Origin: Prorocentrum cordatum
Taxonomy: Eukaryota > Sar > Dinophyceae > Prorocentrales > Prorocentraceae
Length of the DNA: 64,000 nt
Assembly (NCBI GenBank): GCA_963575745.1
Contig: CAUYUJ010019937.1
Coordinates: forward strand, 174,562 to 238,561
Direction of reading: 5' to 3'
Shown here: in pieces, positions 20,340 to 30,127 of the stretch
Layout: every line of letters starts with the position of its first letter
How positions within the stretch are numbered: position 1 is the stretch's first letter
Notes under the pieces: generated by a model
Databases searched by the model: none
Told to the model about the DNA's origin: nothing
What the model saw: only the letters and a program-made list of their open reading frames with translations
Made by a program: the position numbers and the translations under genes

Positions 20340-21095
20340 ATGATGTGGGAAGTCGTCTTCTGGGATATCAATCTCACACACGAGCGCATCGGCATGTTTC
20401 TTCCAGATCGTTTCGATTGCATCCTTCGCGACGGCACAATACATTGCATATGGGACCCAAGGAAAACCAACAAGGACCGTGGAGCCAATAACATTTCGTC
20501 TTGGGCTGCACTGGCAGACGAGTCCGAGTCGGATAGGGCAGATGATCATGTTTTCCATTCCCTTTCCGACGATGATCCAGAATTGAGGCGCGACATAGGC
20601 ATCCAATTGTTCGGGGCAGATTTTTATGCAAGTGATGCGTCGTCGTCCCTATTTTTGCCAACACCTGACGCATCCGAGGGTAGCGGCGACGAAGATCCTT
20701 CGTTGCCGCCTGGACCTCTTGTGGAGCCAGCGCCAGCGGGTCCTCCGTTGCCGCCTCCTGTGGAGCCCCCTCCCCCTCCACCAGCGCCACCTGCAGGAGG
20801 TTCCTATTTCCAGTTGCGCATTGGCGTTCTCGACGTGCAGCGTGCACCCTCCAAGAGGTCCAAGTGCACAGTGTGTGGCGAATTTATCCCGCTTCGCGGG
20901 TTGCGTTTGGAGGTTAGCATTGCCGTGCGAAAGCCTGCGTGCTATCGGCACGTTGGTTGTTCAACTTACGACAACACTCCGTATCAGGAGGGTAGTCATC
21001 GAATCATCTCGGATGCTAGGTTGCGCGACGTGTGGACTGATGAAGAGCTTGCCGAGATTGACGCATGCCTCGCGAGGCTGCAGGGGCCTCCATAG
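20340..21095 (+). CDS. PARP-type zinc-finger-like protein
   Basis: 251 codons from the first ATG after a TTGCAG|G acceptor-like site; an upstream exon may extend the N terminus. The order is a globular N-terminal part (VVFWDINLTHERIGMFLPDR), an acidic Ser/Asp-rich section, a Pro-rich linker at about residues 125-155, then a C-terminal finger with CTVCGEF, a stretch of about 24 residues, and HVGC. The spacing Cys176-x2-Cys179, His204-x2-Cys207 is close to that of PARP-type zinc fingers, which bind DNA breaks. Transferase or BRCT domains are absent, so this is not a PARP enzyme. The DNA-binding role is inferred from the motif only. It is followed after about 390 bases by another forward gene with its own leader relict. 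Confidence 0.6.
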   Translation: MMWEVVFWDINLTHERIGMFLPDRFDCILRDGTIHCIWDPRKTNKDRGANNISSWAALADESESDRADDHVFHSLSDDDPELRRDIGIQLFGADFYASDASSSLFLPTPDASEGSGDEDPSLPPGPLVEPAPAGPPLPPPVEPPPPPPAPPAGGSYFQLRIGVLDVQRAPSKRSKCTVCGEFIPLRGLRLEVSIAVRKPACYRHVGCSTYDNTPYQEGSHRIISDARLRDVWTDEELAEIDACLARLQGPP

Positions 21096-21403
21096 TGCGT
21101 GCATGTACTGTCACTGCTGGTGTTTCGCGCCTCTGACTTGCTGCAAAACACCTTTGGCACCAGCCCCGACGTCATGATCGCACTCATGTGCGCTCGCGTA
21201 AAGTTCTTCGTGGGCATTGTAGTAGCCTCTCATCTTGCATGCCGCCACCTTCACATGCCACACTCATAGCACGTGCGGCACGGCATAGCGGTTCCTCAAA
21301 CAGTGCGTTGTGCCGTCTTCTGGGCGCCTCTCTTTGGGATCCTTGGTCGATTAGGTAGGTGGCCTTTCTTCTGGGGTCTTCTTGGTGCATCTCTTTGGAG
21401 CTC

Positions 21404-21427
21404 TCCGTAGCCATTTTTGGCTCAAAG
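21404..21427 (+). promoter_or_regulatory. relict dinoflagellate spliced leader
   Basis: TCCGTAGCCATTTTTGGCTC plus AAAG. It matches the 22-nt dinoflagellate leader with one extra T in the T run and one extra A near the 3' end. It lies 63 bases upstream of the ATG at 21490. Confidence 0.88.
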
Positions 21428-21489
21428 TTTGGCCCCGACGACCCGCTCCATATATCTTACTGTAGCAATCCAAGAGGGACCTCTTGGCC

Positions 21490-22098
21490 ATGGCCAAGCG
21501 GAGGCCCACGAGAAAGGTCAAAAGGGGCGTGCTCGAGCATCGTGCGTGGAAGACACAATCATCCAAGTGCAAGTCTTTCCAGCAGCTGGGGGAGGAGATC
21601 ACCCAGCGGCTTAATATGAAGAAGGGGTCGGGGCAGGCGTTCCTCACGTGCTTCGCGAACATTTTCACTGAAGAGCTCCTGTTGGGAAAGAACTTCTTCT
21701 TGCCAGGCATCGGTGTTTTCGTGGTGGATCACAAAAACAAAGGGTCAGACCACGAGAAGATGGTGTTCGGGAAACTAATCATGATCAAAGGCAAGCAGCC
21801 GCTTGCAGAGGTCAAGTTCACGGCTTTTGGCAACCTCGAGGAGGCGCTCACCAAGACCACCATCGCCGACAACTCTTCGAGCTCCAGCGACACTGAACAC
21901 ACGCAGGGGTCGTCACTTGCATCGTCCAGCTCCGTGGGGGACGCCACTGGGTTCGACGGCCTTTTTCCCAGCGCGCCTCCGCCGCTCGAGCTTCGCGCCA
22001 GCCGCGCCGCCCTGCCAAGCCCCGTTGGCCCTTCCATGGTTCTGGAGCAGCAGTCTCGTGAAGTCGAGAGGCCATGCATCCCCGCGAACGCCATTTAG
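21490..22098 (+). CDS. HU/IHF-like DNA-binding protein (tentative)
   Basis: 202 codons from the ATG in GGCCATGGCC, which has better context than the in-frame TTG just upstream and follows a spliced-leader relict. A basic N terminus (MAKRRPTRKVKRG) is followed at about residues 25-125 by a helix (FLTCFANIFTEELLLGKNFF), a Gly-turn motif (LPGIGVFVVDH), a strand-loop-strand part, and VKFTAFGNLEEALTK. The order helix, Gly-x-Gly-x-Phe strand, variable arm and PAFKPG-like C-terminal helix resembles the HU/IHF fold that bends DNA. Dinoflagellates are known to use HU-related histone-like proteins. The C-terminal 80 residues are Ser/Pro/Ala-rich. The fold is inferred from pattern, not from a search. 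Confidence 0.5.
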   Translation: MAKRRPTRKVKRGVLEHRAWKTQSSKCKSFQQLGEEITQRLNMKKGSGQAFLTCFANIFTEELLLGKNFFLPGIGVFVVDHKNKGSDHEKMVFGKLIMIKGKQPLAEVKFTAFGNLEEALTKTTIADNSSSSSDTEHTQGSSLASSSSVGDATGFDGLFPSAPPPLELRASRAALPSPVGPSMVLEQQSREVERPCIPANAI

Positions 22099-22577
22099 AG
22101 TAAATTTAGAGCCCAGGTAGATTGACTGGCGAAGCCCAGACTCGTCTCGGAGCATGTGTGAGCTTGGTCCCAGGCTCAGTGCGCGCAGGAAAGAGTAGTT
22201 CTACCCGATATGACCTTTTGTGCCCTCTATGGTAGAAGCGATGCGGCCATGCGTGGATGCGCATTGCGTCGGACTGCCAATGCCAATGCCACCAGCGTCT
22301 GGTCGGAATGATGTGTTTATGTGTGTGTGCGATTAGGGCCTAGCCTAGCGCCTAGCGTGTACCTAAGCTCGTGGTCTGGGGGTTTGTGCCCGATGGTCGT
22401 CCAATGCCTTAGCAGTGTTCGTTTCCTGGCGCCTTTGGTGGAGCCCTATGGTTGGTGCCGTCTGGCTTCCAGCCCCTGGCCTGTAGCAGATACCGCTGTT
22501 TGGGGTTCACGCGCTGGCGCTGCACCTGCGACGTGGGTGCTGCTGTTGCCATTTGGGCTCAAGACCGCGTTGTCTTT
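22099..22577. other. intergenic/UTR
   Basis: Mixed sequence with TGTGTG near 22319-22330. A forward frame is open from about 22452 but has no ATG before 22578. Confidence 0.35.
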
Positions 22578-23603
22578 ATGGCGGTATACCAGTACCAGAA
22601 ATTGTTGATAGTTGTGGTGGCCGCCATGGCGGCCCCCGTTGAAGGTTCCCCGCGCATCAAGGTGAGAGGCAAACCCTTGTTCTTCAGCATCGAGGTTGGC
22701 GGCCTCCAGCCAGAACAGTACGGTACCGTTCGTTTACAATTGCCAGTGGACTTGCAGGTCAAACCCGCTCCGCTACCTGTCCAACCAAATGTGCCGCGGC
22801 CAGTGGTGCTACCTCACATCGGTTCTCAACCACCAGCGGGCCCCGCACGGCAAGCTGATCCAGCGCCTGCAGTTCGTTCGCCCGCGCAGCCCGAGCGAAC
22901 GGCTCAGAGTGCAAGTGCTCGTTCGACCGACCCAAACGCCATGCTCGCCATGAAGAAACGCAGTCACGACGATGACGGTTCTAGCGACGTGGAGGTAGTC
23001 TCATCTTCAGGGGCCAGCGGTTCGGGTAGCAACGGGTTGCACTTTCCTGTTCCCAATTATCCTCCACAGGACGTGGGGGGCAACGCGCAGGAAGCAGGAG
23101 GCCCACGTGTGAAAGTGAACTGGATCGCGAAGAACGCCCACTTACATCACGAGAGTGCCGACGGGACCTCCCAGAGTGCCGACCAGAAGGACCGCCACTT
23201 GCCTCGTCCTGTTTCGGGGACCACGCCGCTGCTCCCGCATGAGACCTTGACGGATTCGCTCACAATTCCAGCGACGATTGACCCGTATTCTTCACCGCCG
23301 AGATCCAAGAGCAAAGGTGCCGAGTTGAGTGACGATCGTTTGCGCGCATCTTTGGGCCAAGATGGCGACGGAAGGTCAAGATCGAGGTCACCCCCAGCAG
23401 CTAGGGGGGCACAGCCAGGCGATCATGTCAGTGACAGCGCGCCCTCTGGCCCCGACCAGCTGGAGCTCTCGCAGCCAGCATCCACAGAGATGCCATCTTC
23501 TCTAGAGAAGATCTTGGCAAACTTCGGCTTGCGCGGTGTAGGTGAGCCTTTGCTAGATGACACTCCTCCCCCTGACACGTTGCCACCCGACTCGCAGCTA
23601 TAG
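22578..23603 (+). CDS. Pro/Ser-rich hypothetical protein
   Basis: Two candidate starts: ATG at 22578 (adds a hydrophobic KLLIVVVAAMA leader) and ATG at 22626 in GCCGCCATGGCGG, the better context, giving 325 codons. After a compact N-terminal part (IKVRGKPLFFSIEVGGLQPE) the chain is mostly low complexity: Pro/Ala/Gln-rich, a Ser-rich acidic patch, an RSRSRSPPA segment and a Pro/Asp-rich end. It is probably disordered, and no domain is recognised. If the upstream ATG is used, the hydrophobic stretch could act as a signal or anchor. It ends at TAG 23601-23603 and is followed by CAT/CAC repeats. Confidence 0.5.
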   Translation: MAVYQYQKLLIVVVAAMAAPVEGSPRIKVRGKPLFFSIEVGGLQPEQYGTVRLQLPVDLQVKPAPLPVQPNVPRPVVLPHIGSQPPAGPARQADPAPAVRSPAQPERTAQSASARSTDPNAMLAMKKRSHDDDGSSDVEVVSSSGASGSGSNGLHFPVPNYPPQDVGGNAQEAGGPRVKVNWIAKNAHLHHESADGTSQSADQKDRHLPRPVSGTTPLLPHETLTDSLTIPATIDPYSSPPRSKSKGAELSDDRLRASLGQDGDGRSRSRSPPAARGAQPGDHVSDSAPSGPDQLELSQPASTEMPSSLEKILANFGLRGVGEPLLDDTPPPDTLPPDSQL

Positions 23604-23649
23604 TCTTCTTACGTGTGCTACATATCGAGACAGCGCCATGCGCGCACCA

Positions 23650-23880
23650 GGCTAACGGAGTCATCGTCATCATCATCCTCACCATCACCATCGTATACCA
23701 CCATCACCACCATCACAGCCAACATTCGATCATCATCATCACCATCACCACACTTTTCATTTGCATGCTCGTCGTCACCGTCACACCATCATTGCCTCCC
23801 TTCCTCCTCCCCTCCATCCTTCCATCCCTCCTCGCCCTCCCCTCCTCCCATAGGACAAAGACACGTCTTGGGTTAGACTT
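23650..23880. repeat. CATCAC-type and CCTC-type microsatellites, copy A
   Basis: CATCATCATCACCATCACC-like sequence to about 23800, then CCTCC/CCATCC sequence to about 23850. The same two repeats in the same order occur at 42430-42740 after another gene. Confidence 0.7.
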
Positions 23881-24775
23881 AGACACGCCGGGTTAGACAT
23901 GGTATGGTCTCTGTACGTCTTGAGTTAGGTGCGTATGTCTTGGGTTTCAAGTATGCGTATGGCATCTCAAGGCAGTCTTGGGGCCATATTGGGACTCTTA
24001 GCGCAATCTTGGGCAGTTTGGGGCTAGTAGGTATGTATCCTTTGGGTTGCACGTAAGCTTTAGGCATTCAGGGGCATCTTAGGGCGTCTTCGGTCCCTGA
24101 TGGGCGTCTTGGGGTCTTTATGCACATCTTGGGCATTAGCCCTAGGCTTCCGCCTGCCGCCCGTTTGATCTCCAAGGGTTGGATTGGGTCCGCGAATGGG
24201 GGCTCCCACGGGCGGGGGCGAAGGTCACGACCACCCTCCCTTCCAGTCCCAAGGGCTGGGAGGGGGTGCGAGGGTGGTGACTGCCCGTCCCAACCCCCTG
24301 TTCGCGGACGAATGGGGGCTCGCACGGGCGGGGGGGAAGGTCACGACCCCCCTCCCCTCCAGCCCAAGTGGCTCGGAAGGGGGGGTGGGGGGGGGCGAGA
24401 GTAGTGACTGTCCGTCCCAACTCCTGTTCGCCTAGATCCCGTGATCCGCGTGAGGGGTGCGCCTTTCTTGTGTATTCTTTGGGCTCTTCGGGGGCGTCTT
24501 GGGCACGTTGGGATCTTGCCGTGCCCGCTTGGTTTGCCGTGCTGGTCTGCCTTGCTGCTCTGCAGTGCTGGTCTGCCGTGTCGGTCTGTTGCGCTGGTTT
24601 GCCATGTTGGTTTGCTTTGTTGGTCTGCCATGTTGGTCTGCCGTGCTGGTCTGCTCTTCCGTGCGGGTCCATATGGGTCCTCGGCCTTCCAGGGCCCAGG
24701 GGTCTCAGGGCTGCCGTGCGGCTCTCTTGGGTGCTCTTCGGGTGTTTGGGGAGATTGCGAGGATGTCTCACGCGA
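23865..24775. repeat. dispersed repeat of about 0.9 kb, copy A
   Basis: Shares with 42755-43660, in the same order: TCTTGGGTTAG, GTCTCTG then ACGT, GGCATCTCAAGGCAGTCTTG, CGTAAGCTTTAGGCA, CCGCCTGT/CCGCCCGT then TTTGATCTC, repeated CGAATGGGGGCTCCCACGGG blocks, GTGATCCGCGTGAGGGGTGC, and a 10-bp minisatellite (GCTGGTCTGC and GTTGGTCTGC, 24515-24670). No protein is coded. Confidence 0.7.
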
Positions 24776-24810
24776 CGCGTTGGGGAGATGGCGAGGATGT
24801 CTCAAGCGAC

Positions 24811-25036
24811 AGGTGGTCTGATCTCCCAATGATCCCTGGTGCGAGCGTGGGTGAGGGCAGCAACGCACCAACCAAGAACATAAACAGGTGGTCTGATCTC
24901 CCAATGATCCCTGGTGCGAGCGTGGGCGAGGGCAGCAACGCACCAAACAAAAAAATCATAAACAGGTGGTCTGGTCTCCCAGTGATCCCTGGTGCGAGCG
25001 TGGGTGAGGGCAGCAACGCACCAACAAAAAACAATC
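24811..25036. repeat. 75-78-bp tandem repeat, three copies
   Basis: AGGTGGTCTGATCTCCCAAT begins units at 24811 and 24886, and AGGTGGTCTGGTCTCCC begins the third at 24964. Each contains GGTGCGAGCGTGGG then CAGCAACGCACCAA. Copies are nearly identical, which points to recent expansion. A 34-bp direct repeat around GCGAGGATGTCTCA precedes them at 24760-24810. Confidence 0.85.
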
Positions 25037-25099
25037 CAGTGGCGCTGCCGCGCGATTCCGCCACCGCGCTGATGATGATGGCGATGTGGTGGTGCTGAT

Positions 25100-26048
25100 G
25101 GTGCACGCCGTCCTCCATCCGCGTAACAATTGCACGCGTCTGAAACGATTGTGTGGGCTCATTGGGCGTCCTGGCTCTCCTCCTCATCCTCCTCCACATC
25201 TGCGTCTGGCCCTCCCCTCCTTTTCCGCAGCATTCTCTTTCAGCCGCCGACAGGGAGGAGGAAAGACGAATGGAAATATACATGTGGTTGTTTAGACGTT
25301 TCCGTGTGCGCCAGACGTTCCACCGAGGGCACCGCGCGCCGCGCTGTCGGCGCGTCAAGCACCAATCTGTTAGATTGCGAGTCTGCGGGTCGCATCGCGG
25401 CAAGTCCTCTTGGTGCTTCAGCGCGCTGGCGAGCGCGCCGCGGCTTGTCCTCAACGCGGCAAGGCCGCCTCGTACGCGAGACGCCGCGTTTGCGAATCAT
25501 GAGCTTCCCCGCGTTGCCGCGGGCGTGCAAGCGACGCACCCCAGCGGGGGATTATTTCTTTGGCGTCCGCGGCCGTCGACGCGGGCCACTGTTTCGCGCA
25601 CGCGATAAGGTCCGATAGGGTAGTTCCCGTTCAACTGCAATCACTCAACGCGCTGTCCCGCGTAAGCATTACGCCTTTTCCAACGCCCGCGGGGCTGTGG
25701 GGCCGCATCGGCCCTGTGCTTGTACGGCGCCGTTGTGCGGCCGCGACGTTTGGCAACGTGCGCTTTAAACTGTTCGTTTGCGCTGGGTGGGGCAGCAGCG
25801 CGCGCGGTTGAAGACGTCGTCGCGCGGGCAGCTCGCAGAACCAGACCGTGCCGCATTGCGAACGCTCATGGCTCAGCAGCGCGCAGGGTTGATGTCTGCG
25901 CTCCCTCCTTGGGTCGTGCTGCGGTAGAGGCCAGCCGTAGACCGCGTCCCACGATGCCCAGCTCCAAGGCAGGGCGGGGGGGGCGCGTGGCTGAAGATGA
26001 GGCAAAAGGCCACGGCCCGTGCCCCGTTGCAGCTCGGGCGGCCATTGG
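25100..26048. repeat. dispersed repeats shared with 43.9-45.1 kb
   Basis: 25340-25930 matches 44555-45100 in order (AAGCACCAATCTGTTAGATT, GCGAATCATGAG, CACGCGATAAGGTCCGATAG, TTCCAACGCCC, GCGCGGTTGAAGACG). 25960-26048 plus 26110-26250 matches 43965-44255 (GCTCCAAGGCAGGGC, CCACGGCCCGTGCCCCG, GGGCAGGCCGCTGAG, TTCAGCTCCGATGG). The two modules are in opposite relative order at the two loci. No coding sequence is supported. Confidence 0.55.
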
Positions 26049-26289
26049 GCCAAGCCGTTGGTCGTGTAAAGGGCGCGTTGCTCGGCAACCATGACCATTC
26101 AGCAAGCCTTTGCCGCTACGCTACAGGACGAGGGGCAGGCCGCTGAGTTCGAGAAGTTTCGCGTCATTCAGCTCCGATGGGCAGCCTTCCGACGTCCGAG
26201 ATGTTGTTTGGCGTTTCCGCTCAGGGAGGGATGGAGATGTTGTTCTCTCAATGGTAAGGATTACTCACTGCCTAATTGAAGATGGAATG

Positions 26290-26900
26290 TGAAGGGCTCA
26301 TCTCACCTCGCTGCACTTTGCGCAATGCTCCGTCGCCCGACCAGCGGAGCGCGCCTCCGCCGCGAGAGCCCCCCCACCCACCACTCCGTTCCATCTGTCG
26401 GCGCTTCTCCGAGCGAGGGTGGACAGAAGGGCGCGCCCTTCCGCTCCTCAGCACGCAGCGACCTTTCAACGAGGGCGTAGCAGAGGGGCGGAAGGAAGGT
26501 GCCCAAGAGCGCGACGCCTTCCTTTATGGACACTGCGCCTGATGGTGGCCGCGATGGCGGGGGAGCACGCGCACGCGCGGCAGGCAATGGGCGAGAGCTT
26601 TGGCGAGCGGTGTCGCTCGTCTCATCTCTCCAGCATGTGCGGGGGGCGGGCCAGTGATAGCATGGGTGCAGCGTCGCTTCCAGGGGCTGCGATGGTTTGC
26701 GCGCGTCGCGCCTGCCGCGCGCAAAGGGCGGCCTCGGGCGCCTCGCCCGACTGTGCGCGTGCATCTGCGGCGCCACGTGCCCGCGCTCATTATCCATCGG
26801 CGGTGCACTGTGCGTAACAGATGGGCCCGCCTTTGGCCAGTTGCAGGCCATCGCTGGCCCAGTTTGCCTGACTCAGGTAGGCGTATTGGGGCCACAGCCG
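26290..26900. other. unit 1 non-coding spacer, GC-rich
   Basis: Several open frames occur on both strands and recur in unit 2 at +6,153, but duplication alone explains that. No motif or codon bias favours any of them. Confidence 0.35.
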
Positions 26901-27062
26901 CTCCGATCGCCAGTGGTCGGCCGACCAATGGGGCCACCGCCCGCTCCGATCGCCAGGGATCGACCGACCAATGGGGGCACCGCCCGCTCCCATCACCAGC
27001 GATCGGCCGACCAAGGGGGGCTCCGCCCGCTCCCATCACCAGGGATCGACCGGTGGTCGGGG
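26900..27062. repeat. about 50-bp tandem repeat with GATCGGCCGACCA core
   Basis: Three to four units of CGATCGCCAGGGATCGACCG then ACCAATGGGG, GCACCGCCCGCTCC. The duplicate is at about 33053-33215. AT-rich foldback sequence with CCATTT and AAATGG runs follows at 27063-27170. Confidence 0.65.
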
Positions 27063-27479
27063 CAAAATCGCTGCCCGATTTCCATCCGAAAAAAAATGGA
27101 AAATCCGATAAAAAATAGAAATTTCCATTTAAAAATGGAAAATCCGATTTTTTTTTTTTCGAATTCCTGAGCGGCCCATGTTGAAATCGATAATTTTTCC
27201 CGTAGGCATTTTTCAGCCCAGGCAACTGCCGATTTTTTTCCCTTAGGCATTTTTCAGCCCAGGTCACTGGCGATCGCAGCGTGGTCTAAGTATAACACAA
27301 CACAGCTTACCAGAAAAAGTGCTCCGAAAACGTCAATCTACCCCCCTCCCCCGCGCCGCGCCGCGCGCGGGCGCCGCGGGTTGCGCCCGTGAGCGGACCA
27401 TATCTGCTCGTCAGATAGCGACATCGGTGTGAATAGGCTGGGTGCTCTGCCACCAGGCAGTGTATACGCAGGCAATTGC

Positions 27480-27630
27480 GCGCGTAGGGTTGGGTGTCGG
27501 GAGCGGTGGTGGTGGTGGTGGGGGTGGGTGGGGGAGTGGTGCGGTCTGGGGGCGTGGGGGGCGGCGTGGGCGCGGGTGGAGCGCGGGGGGAGTGCGCGCG
27601 GGGGGTGGGGTGGGAGAGGCGCGGCCCACG
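27480..27630. repeat. GGTGG/GGGTG low-complexity tract
   Basis: Nearly pure G with T and C on the plus strand (GTGGTGGTGGTGGGGGTGGG). The duplicate is at about 33655-33790. Confidence 0.6.
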
Positions 27631-27649
27631 AGCGTACCGCTAGACTTTA

Positions 27650-27960
27650 AACGTTGTACTTCGCGCCCCTCGGGGTTTCGCGCCGAGGTGCCGAGGGCCG
27701 CGCGCAGTACGTCGCGCCTCACGGGGGCTTCGCGCCCAGGCGCTAAGGGCGCCGAGGGCCGCAGCGCTCTACATCGCGCCCCTCGGGGGCTTCGCGCCGA
27801 AGCGCCGCGGGCCGCGACGCGCCGCTATACAGGGTACTTCGCGCTCCTCGGGGGTTCGCGCCGAGGTGCCGAGGGCCGCGAAGCACCGCTAAACGCTTTA
27901 CATCGCGCCTTTCGGGGGCTGCGAGCCGAGGCGCCGAGGGCCGCGAAGTACCGCTAGCCG
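27650..27960. repeat. about 60-bp GC-rich tandem repeat, five units
   Basis: Each unit has CGCGCCCCTCGGGGGCTTCG, then CGCCGAGGCGCCGAGGGCCG, then CGCTA. The unit itself contains a hairpin (CCCCTCGGGGG). The duplicate is at about 33810-34117. Confidence 0.75.
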
Positions 27961-27964
27961 CTCC

Positions 27965-28195
27965 CGAGTCACGCCCCAAGCCACCCCCGCGCCACCACCA
28001 AGCCACCTCCAAGCCACCCCAAGCCACCCCAACCAAGCCACCACCAAGCCACCCCAAAGCCACCCCAAGCCACCCCCACGCCACCCCGAGGCCACCACCA
28101 AACCACCACCCCCAGCCACCCCCAAGCCTCCTCCAAGCCACACCGAGCCACCACCAAGCCACCTCCAAACCACCCCCAAGCCCCCCCCCCCCCAA
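27965..28195. repeat. CCAAGCCACC short tandem repeat
   Basis: Ten- to fourteen-base units of AAGCCACCCC and CCACCACCAAGCC. A poly-C run ends it near 28192. The duplicate is at 34130-34352. Gly/Trp-rich minus-strand ORFs here are repeat artefacts. Confidence 0.75.
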
Positions 28196-28199
28196 GCTC

Positions 28200-29225
28200 T
28201 TAGGATTTAGGAACCCTGAAGTTTCCTCAGGACTCTTAAGGGACCACTTAGAGCCTGGAACTATTTGGGGCCAATGAATTAGGAAATCTTAGGTTCCTTA
28301 AGGCCCCTGTGAATTCTGTTGGAGCTGTCAGGCGCACTTGGGAAGTTTTAGGAGTCGTTGGGGAGCCTTAGGAATCTTCTGGGCCCATCAGGAACCCCTA
28401 GGAACATGCAGGAACCGCAGGGACACGTAGGAATTCTTAAGACGTCTCAGGGGCCCAGGGAAGTTTTTAGGACCTTTAAGCTTCCTCAGGAATCCTGTAG
28501 ACCTTGTTTGGGTCCCCGAGGAATCCTTAACAATCCTGAGGAATGTTTTGGGACTTTTCGGCGTCCATGGTAATCGCTAGGATCTTGGGTGTTCTCAGGC
28601 ATCATCTGGAACCCGTTGGGCGCCTCTGGATCTTAGAACTTAGAAGCCGTAGGGGTCCGCATAATTTCTGAAGGGCTCCTCAAGATCATGGTGCGCCTTC
28701 TATTATAAATAATACTGTTTAGGGTCACCTGAAGCATCCTTCGGACTCTGTGGGTTCCGCATGGATCCTTATATAGATATAGAAGCCGTAGGGCTCCTGC
28801 GGGGCTTTTAGGCATCCTTAGGCATCCTTAGGAATCCTTCCAGAGTCTTGGGGGTCTTCAGGACTTCGTAGGAGTTCCTCAAGGTCTTTGGGGATCCTCA
28901 GGAATCCGTGGTAGCCCTTTTGAAGCCTTAGGATCCCTTACGGCTACTGACAAATATGAAAAGCGCGTTTGTAATAATTTCCTTGCTCCTTTGGAATCCC
29001 ATGGGGTCCTCGGTCCTCAGGAGTCTGCACTTCGCTTGAAGAATGGAGAGAAATCCTTACGAACCCTTACGGATTCGGGAGGCTTCGACATAATCCTCAT
29101 GAGGCCCCAGGAAGCTTTCAGGAATCCTTGAAAATCCGATTGGGTCATCAGGGTTCCTTTGTAATATGTAGGAATATGTCAGGATTTTTCAGGGTACCTA
29201 AGGAATCCTAAAGGACACTTCGGGA
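28200..29225. repeat. TTAGGAATCCT-type degenerate minisatellite
   Basis: Dozens of variants of CTTAGGAATCCT, CCTCAGGAATC and GTAGGGCTCC over 1 kb with irregular spacing. The duplicate is at 34357-35384. No gene. Confidence 0.6.
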
Positions 29226-29344
29226 TGACAGATGGGCAACGGGCGTTGTGGAAGAGCGCCGCATCTGATCATTCACATATGCGTAAATACGCTGAACGTG
29301 CTCTGGTTGGTCGGAGCGACCGAGGGCTCATGTTTGAATTCGAA

Positions 29345-29955
29345 CCGTCCTCAATGCCTAGGTAGGACGTTGACCCCTTTAGGTTTGTTTGTGGGTCTCC
29401 TCCTTGTTGCCTTGTGTGACCACCACCTCTGGGCCTCGCCGTCAAGGCGCCCCCCTCTGGCTTTCCCCGCCAGAGATCCCCAAACGAGTTGCCAACGGGC
29501 GGGGGCCAAGCTTTGAATATGTGGCGCCCTCTATGTCTAGAGCATAGGATGTGGACCCCTTGGAACTTGCTTTGTGGGCCTCCTCATTGGTGCCTTGTGT
29601 GGCCCCCACCTGTAGCTGTAGGCCTTGCCGTCAAGGCGCCTCCCTCTTGGTTTCCTCATCATGAGGTCACCTAAGGAGTGTCCAGTGTGCGGGAGCCAAG
29701 TTTTGAAAATGAGCCGCCCTCTATGATGTGGACCCCTTGTTTTGTTTGTGGGCTTTTTCTTTGTTGTCTAGTGTGGCCCCACATATGGGCCTTGCCGTCG
29801 AGGCTCCTCCCTCTGGGTCCCTCCTCCAAATGCCCCCTAAGTAGTTGCCAGCGGGTGGGGGGCAATATTTGAAGATGTGCCTCCCTCTATGCCCAGGAAG
29901 TGGGCCCCACTGTCTCTTCTGTGGGCCTCGTCCTCGTTGCCCTGCGTGACCAAAG
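29345..29955. repeat. about 170-190-bp tandem repeat, about 3.5 units
   Basis: Units share GACCCCTT then GTTTGTGGG, TTGTTGCCTTGTGTGGCC, GCCTTGCCGTCAAGGCGCC, TCCCTCTGG, and GCCAAGTTTTGAA then GCCCTCTATG. CCCTCTATG starts lie near 29526, 29717 and 29882. The duplicate is at 35504-36114. Confidence 0.75.
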
Positions 29956-30127
29956 TAAGATAGTGAGATCGATAACGACGCAGTGAGAGCGACATTGAGA
30001 TCGATTGCATAATCGTACCTCGCGCTTCGCGGCCTGAGCCGATGATCGGCGACGCGAGCTCATTCAGCGTTTTGGGTTCTGTTTCCAAGAAACTGTGCCC
30101 ACGCGCCAACCCGCGCAGCCGTTGGCC

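Noticed and set aside
24811-25036. Possible CRISPR-like array
   Set aside because: Units are contiguous 75-78-bp tandem copies without unique spacers, in a eukaryotic context.
27743-28195. Gly/Trp-rich minus-strand ORFs, also at 33902-34354
   Set aside because: Produced by CCAAGCCACC and GC-rich tandem repeats; recurrence in both units is due to duplication, not selection.
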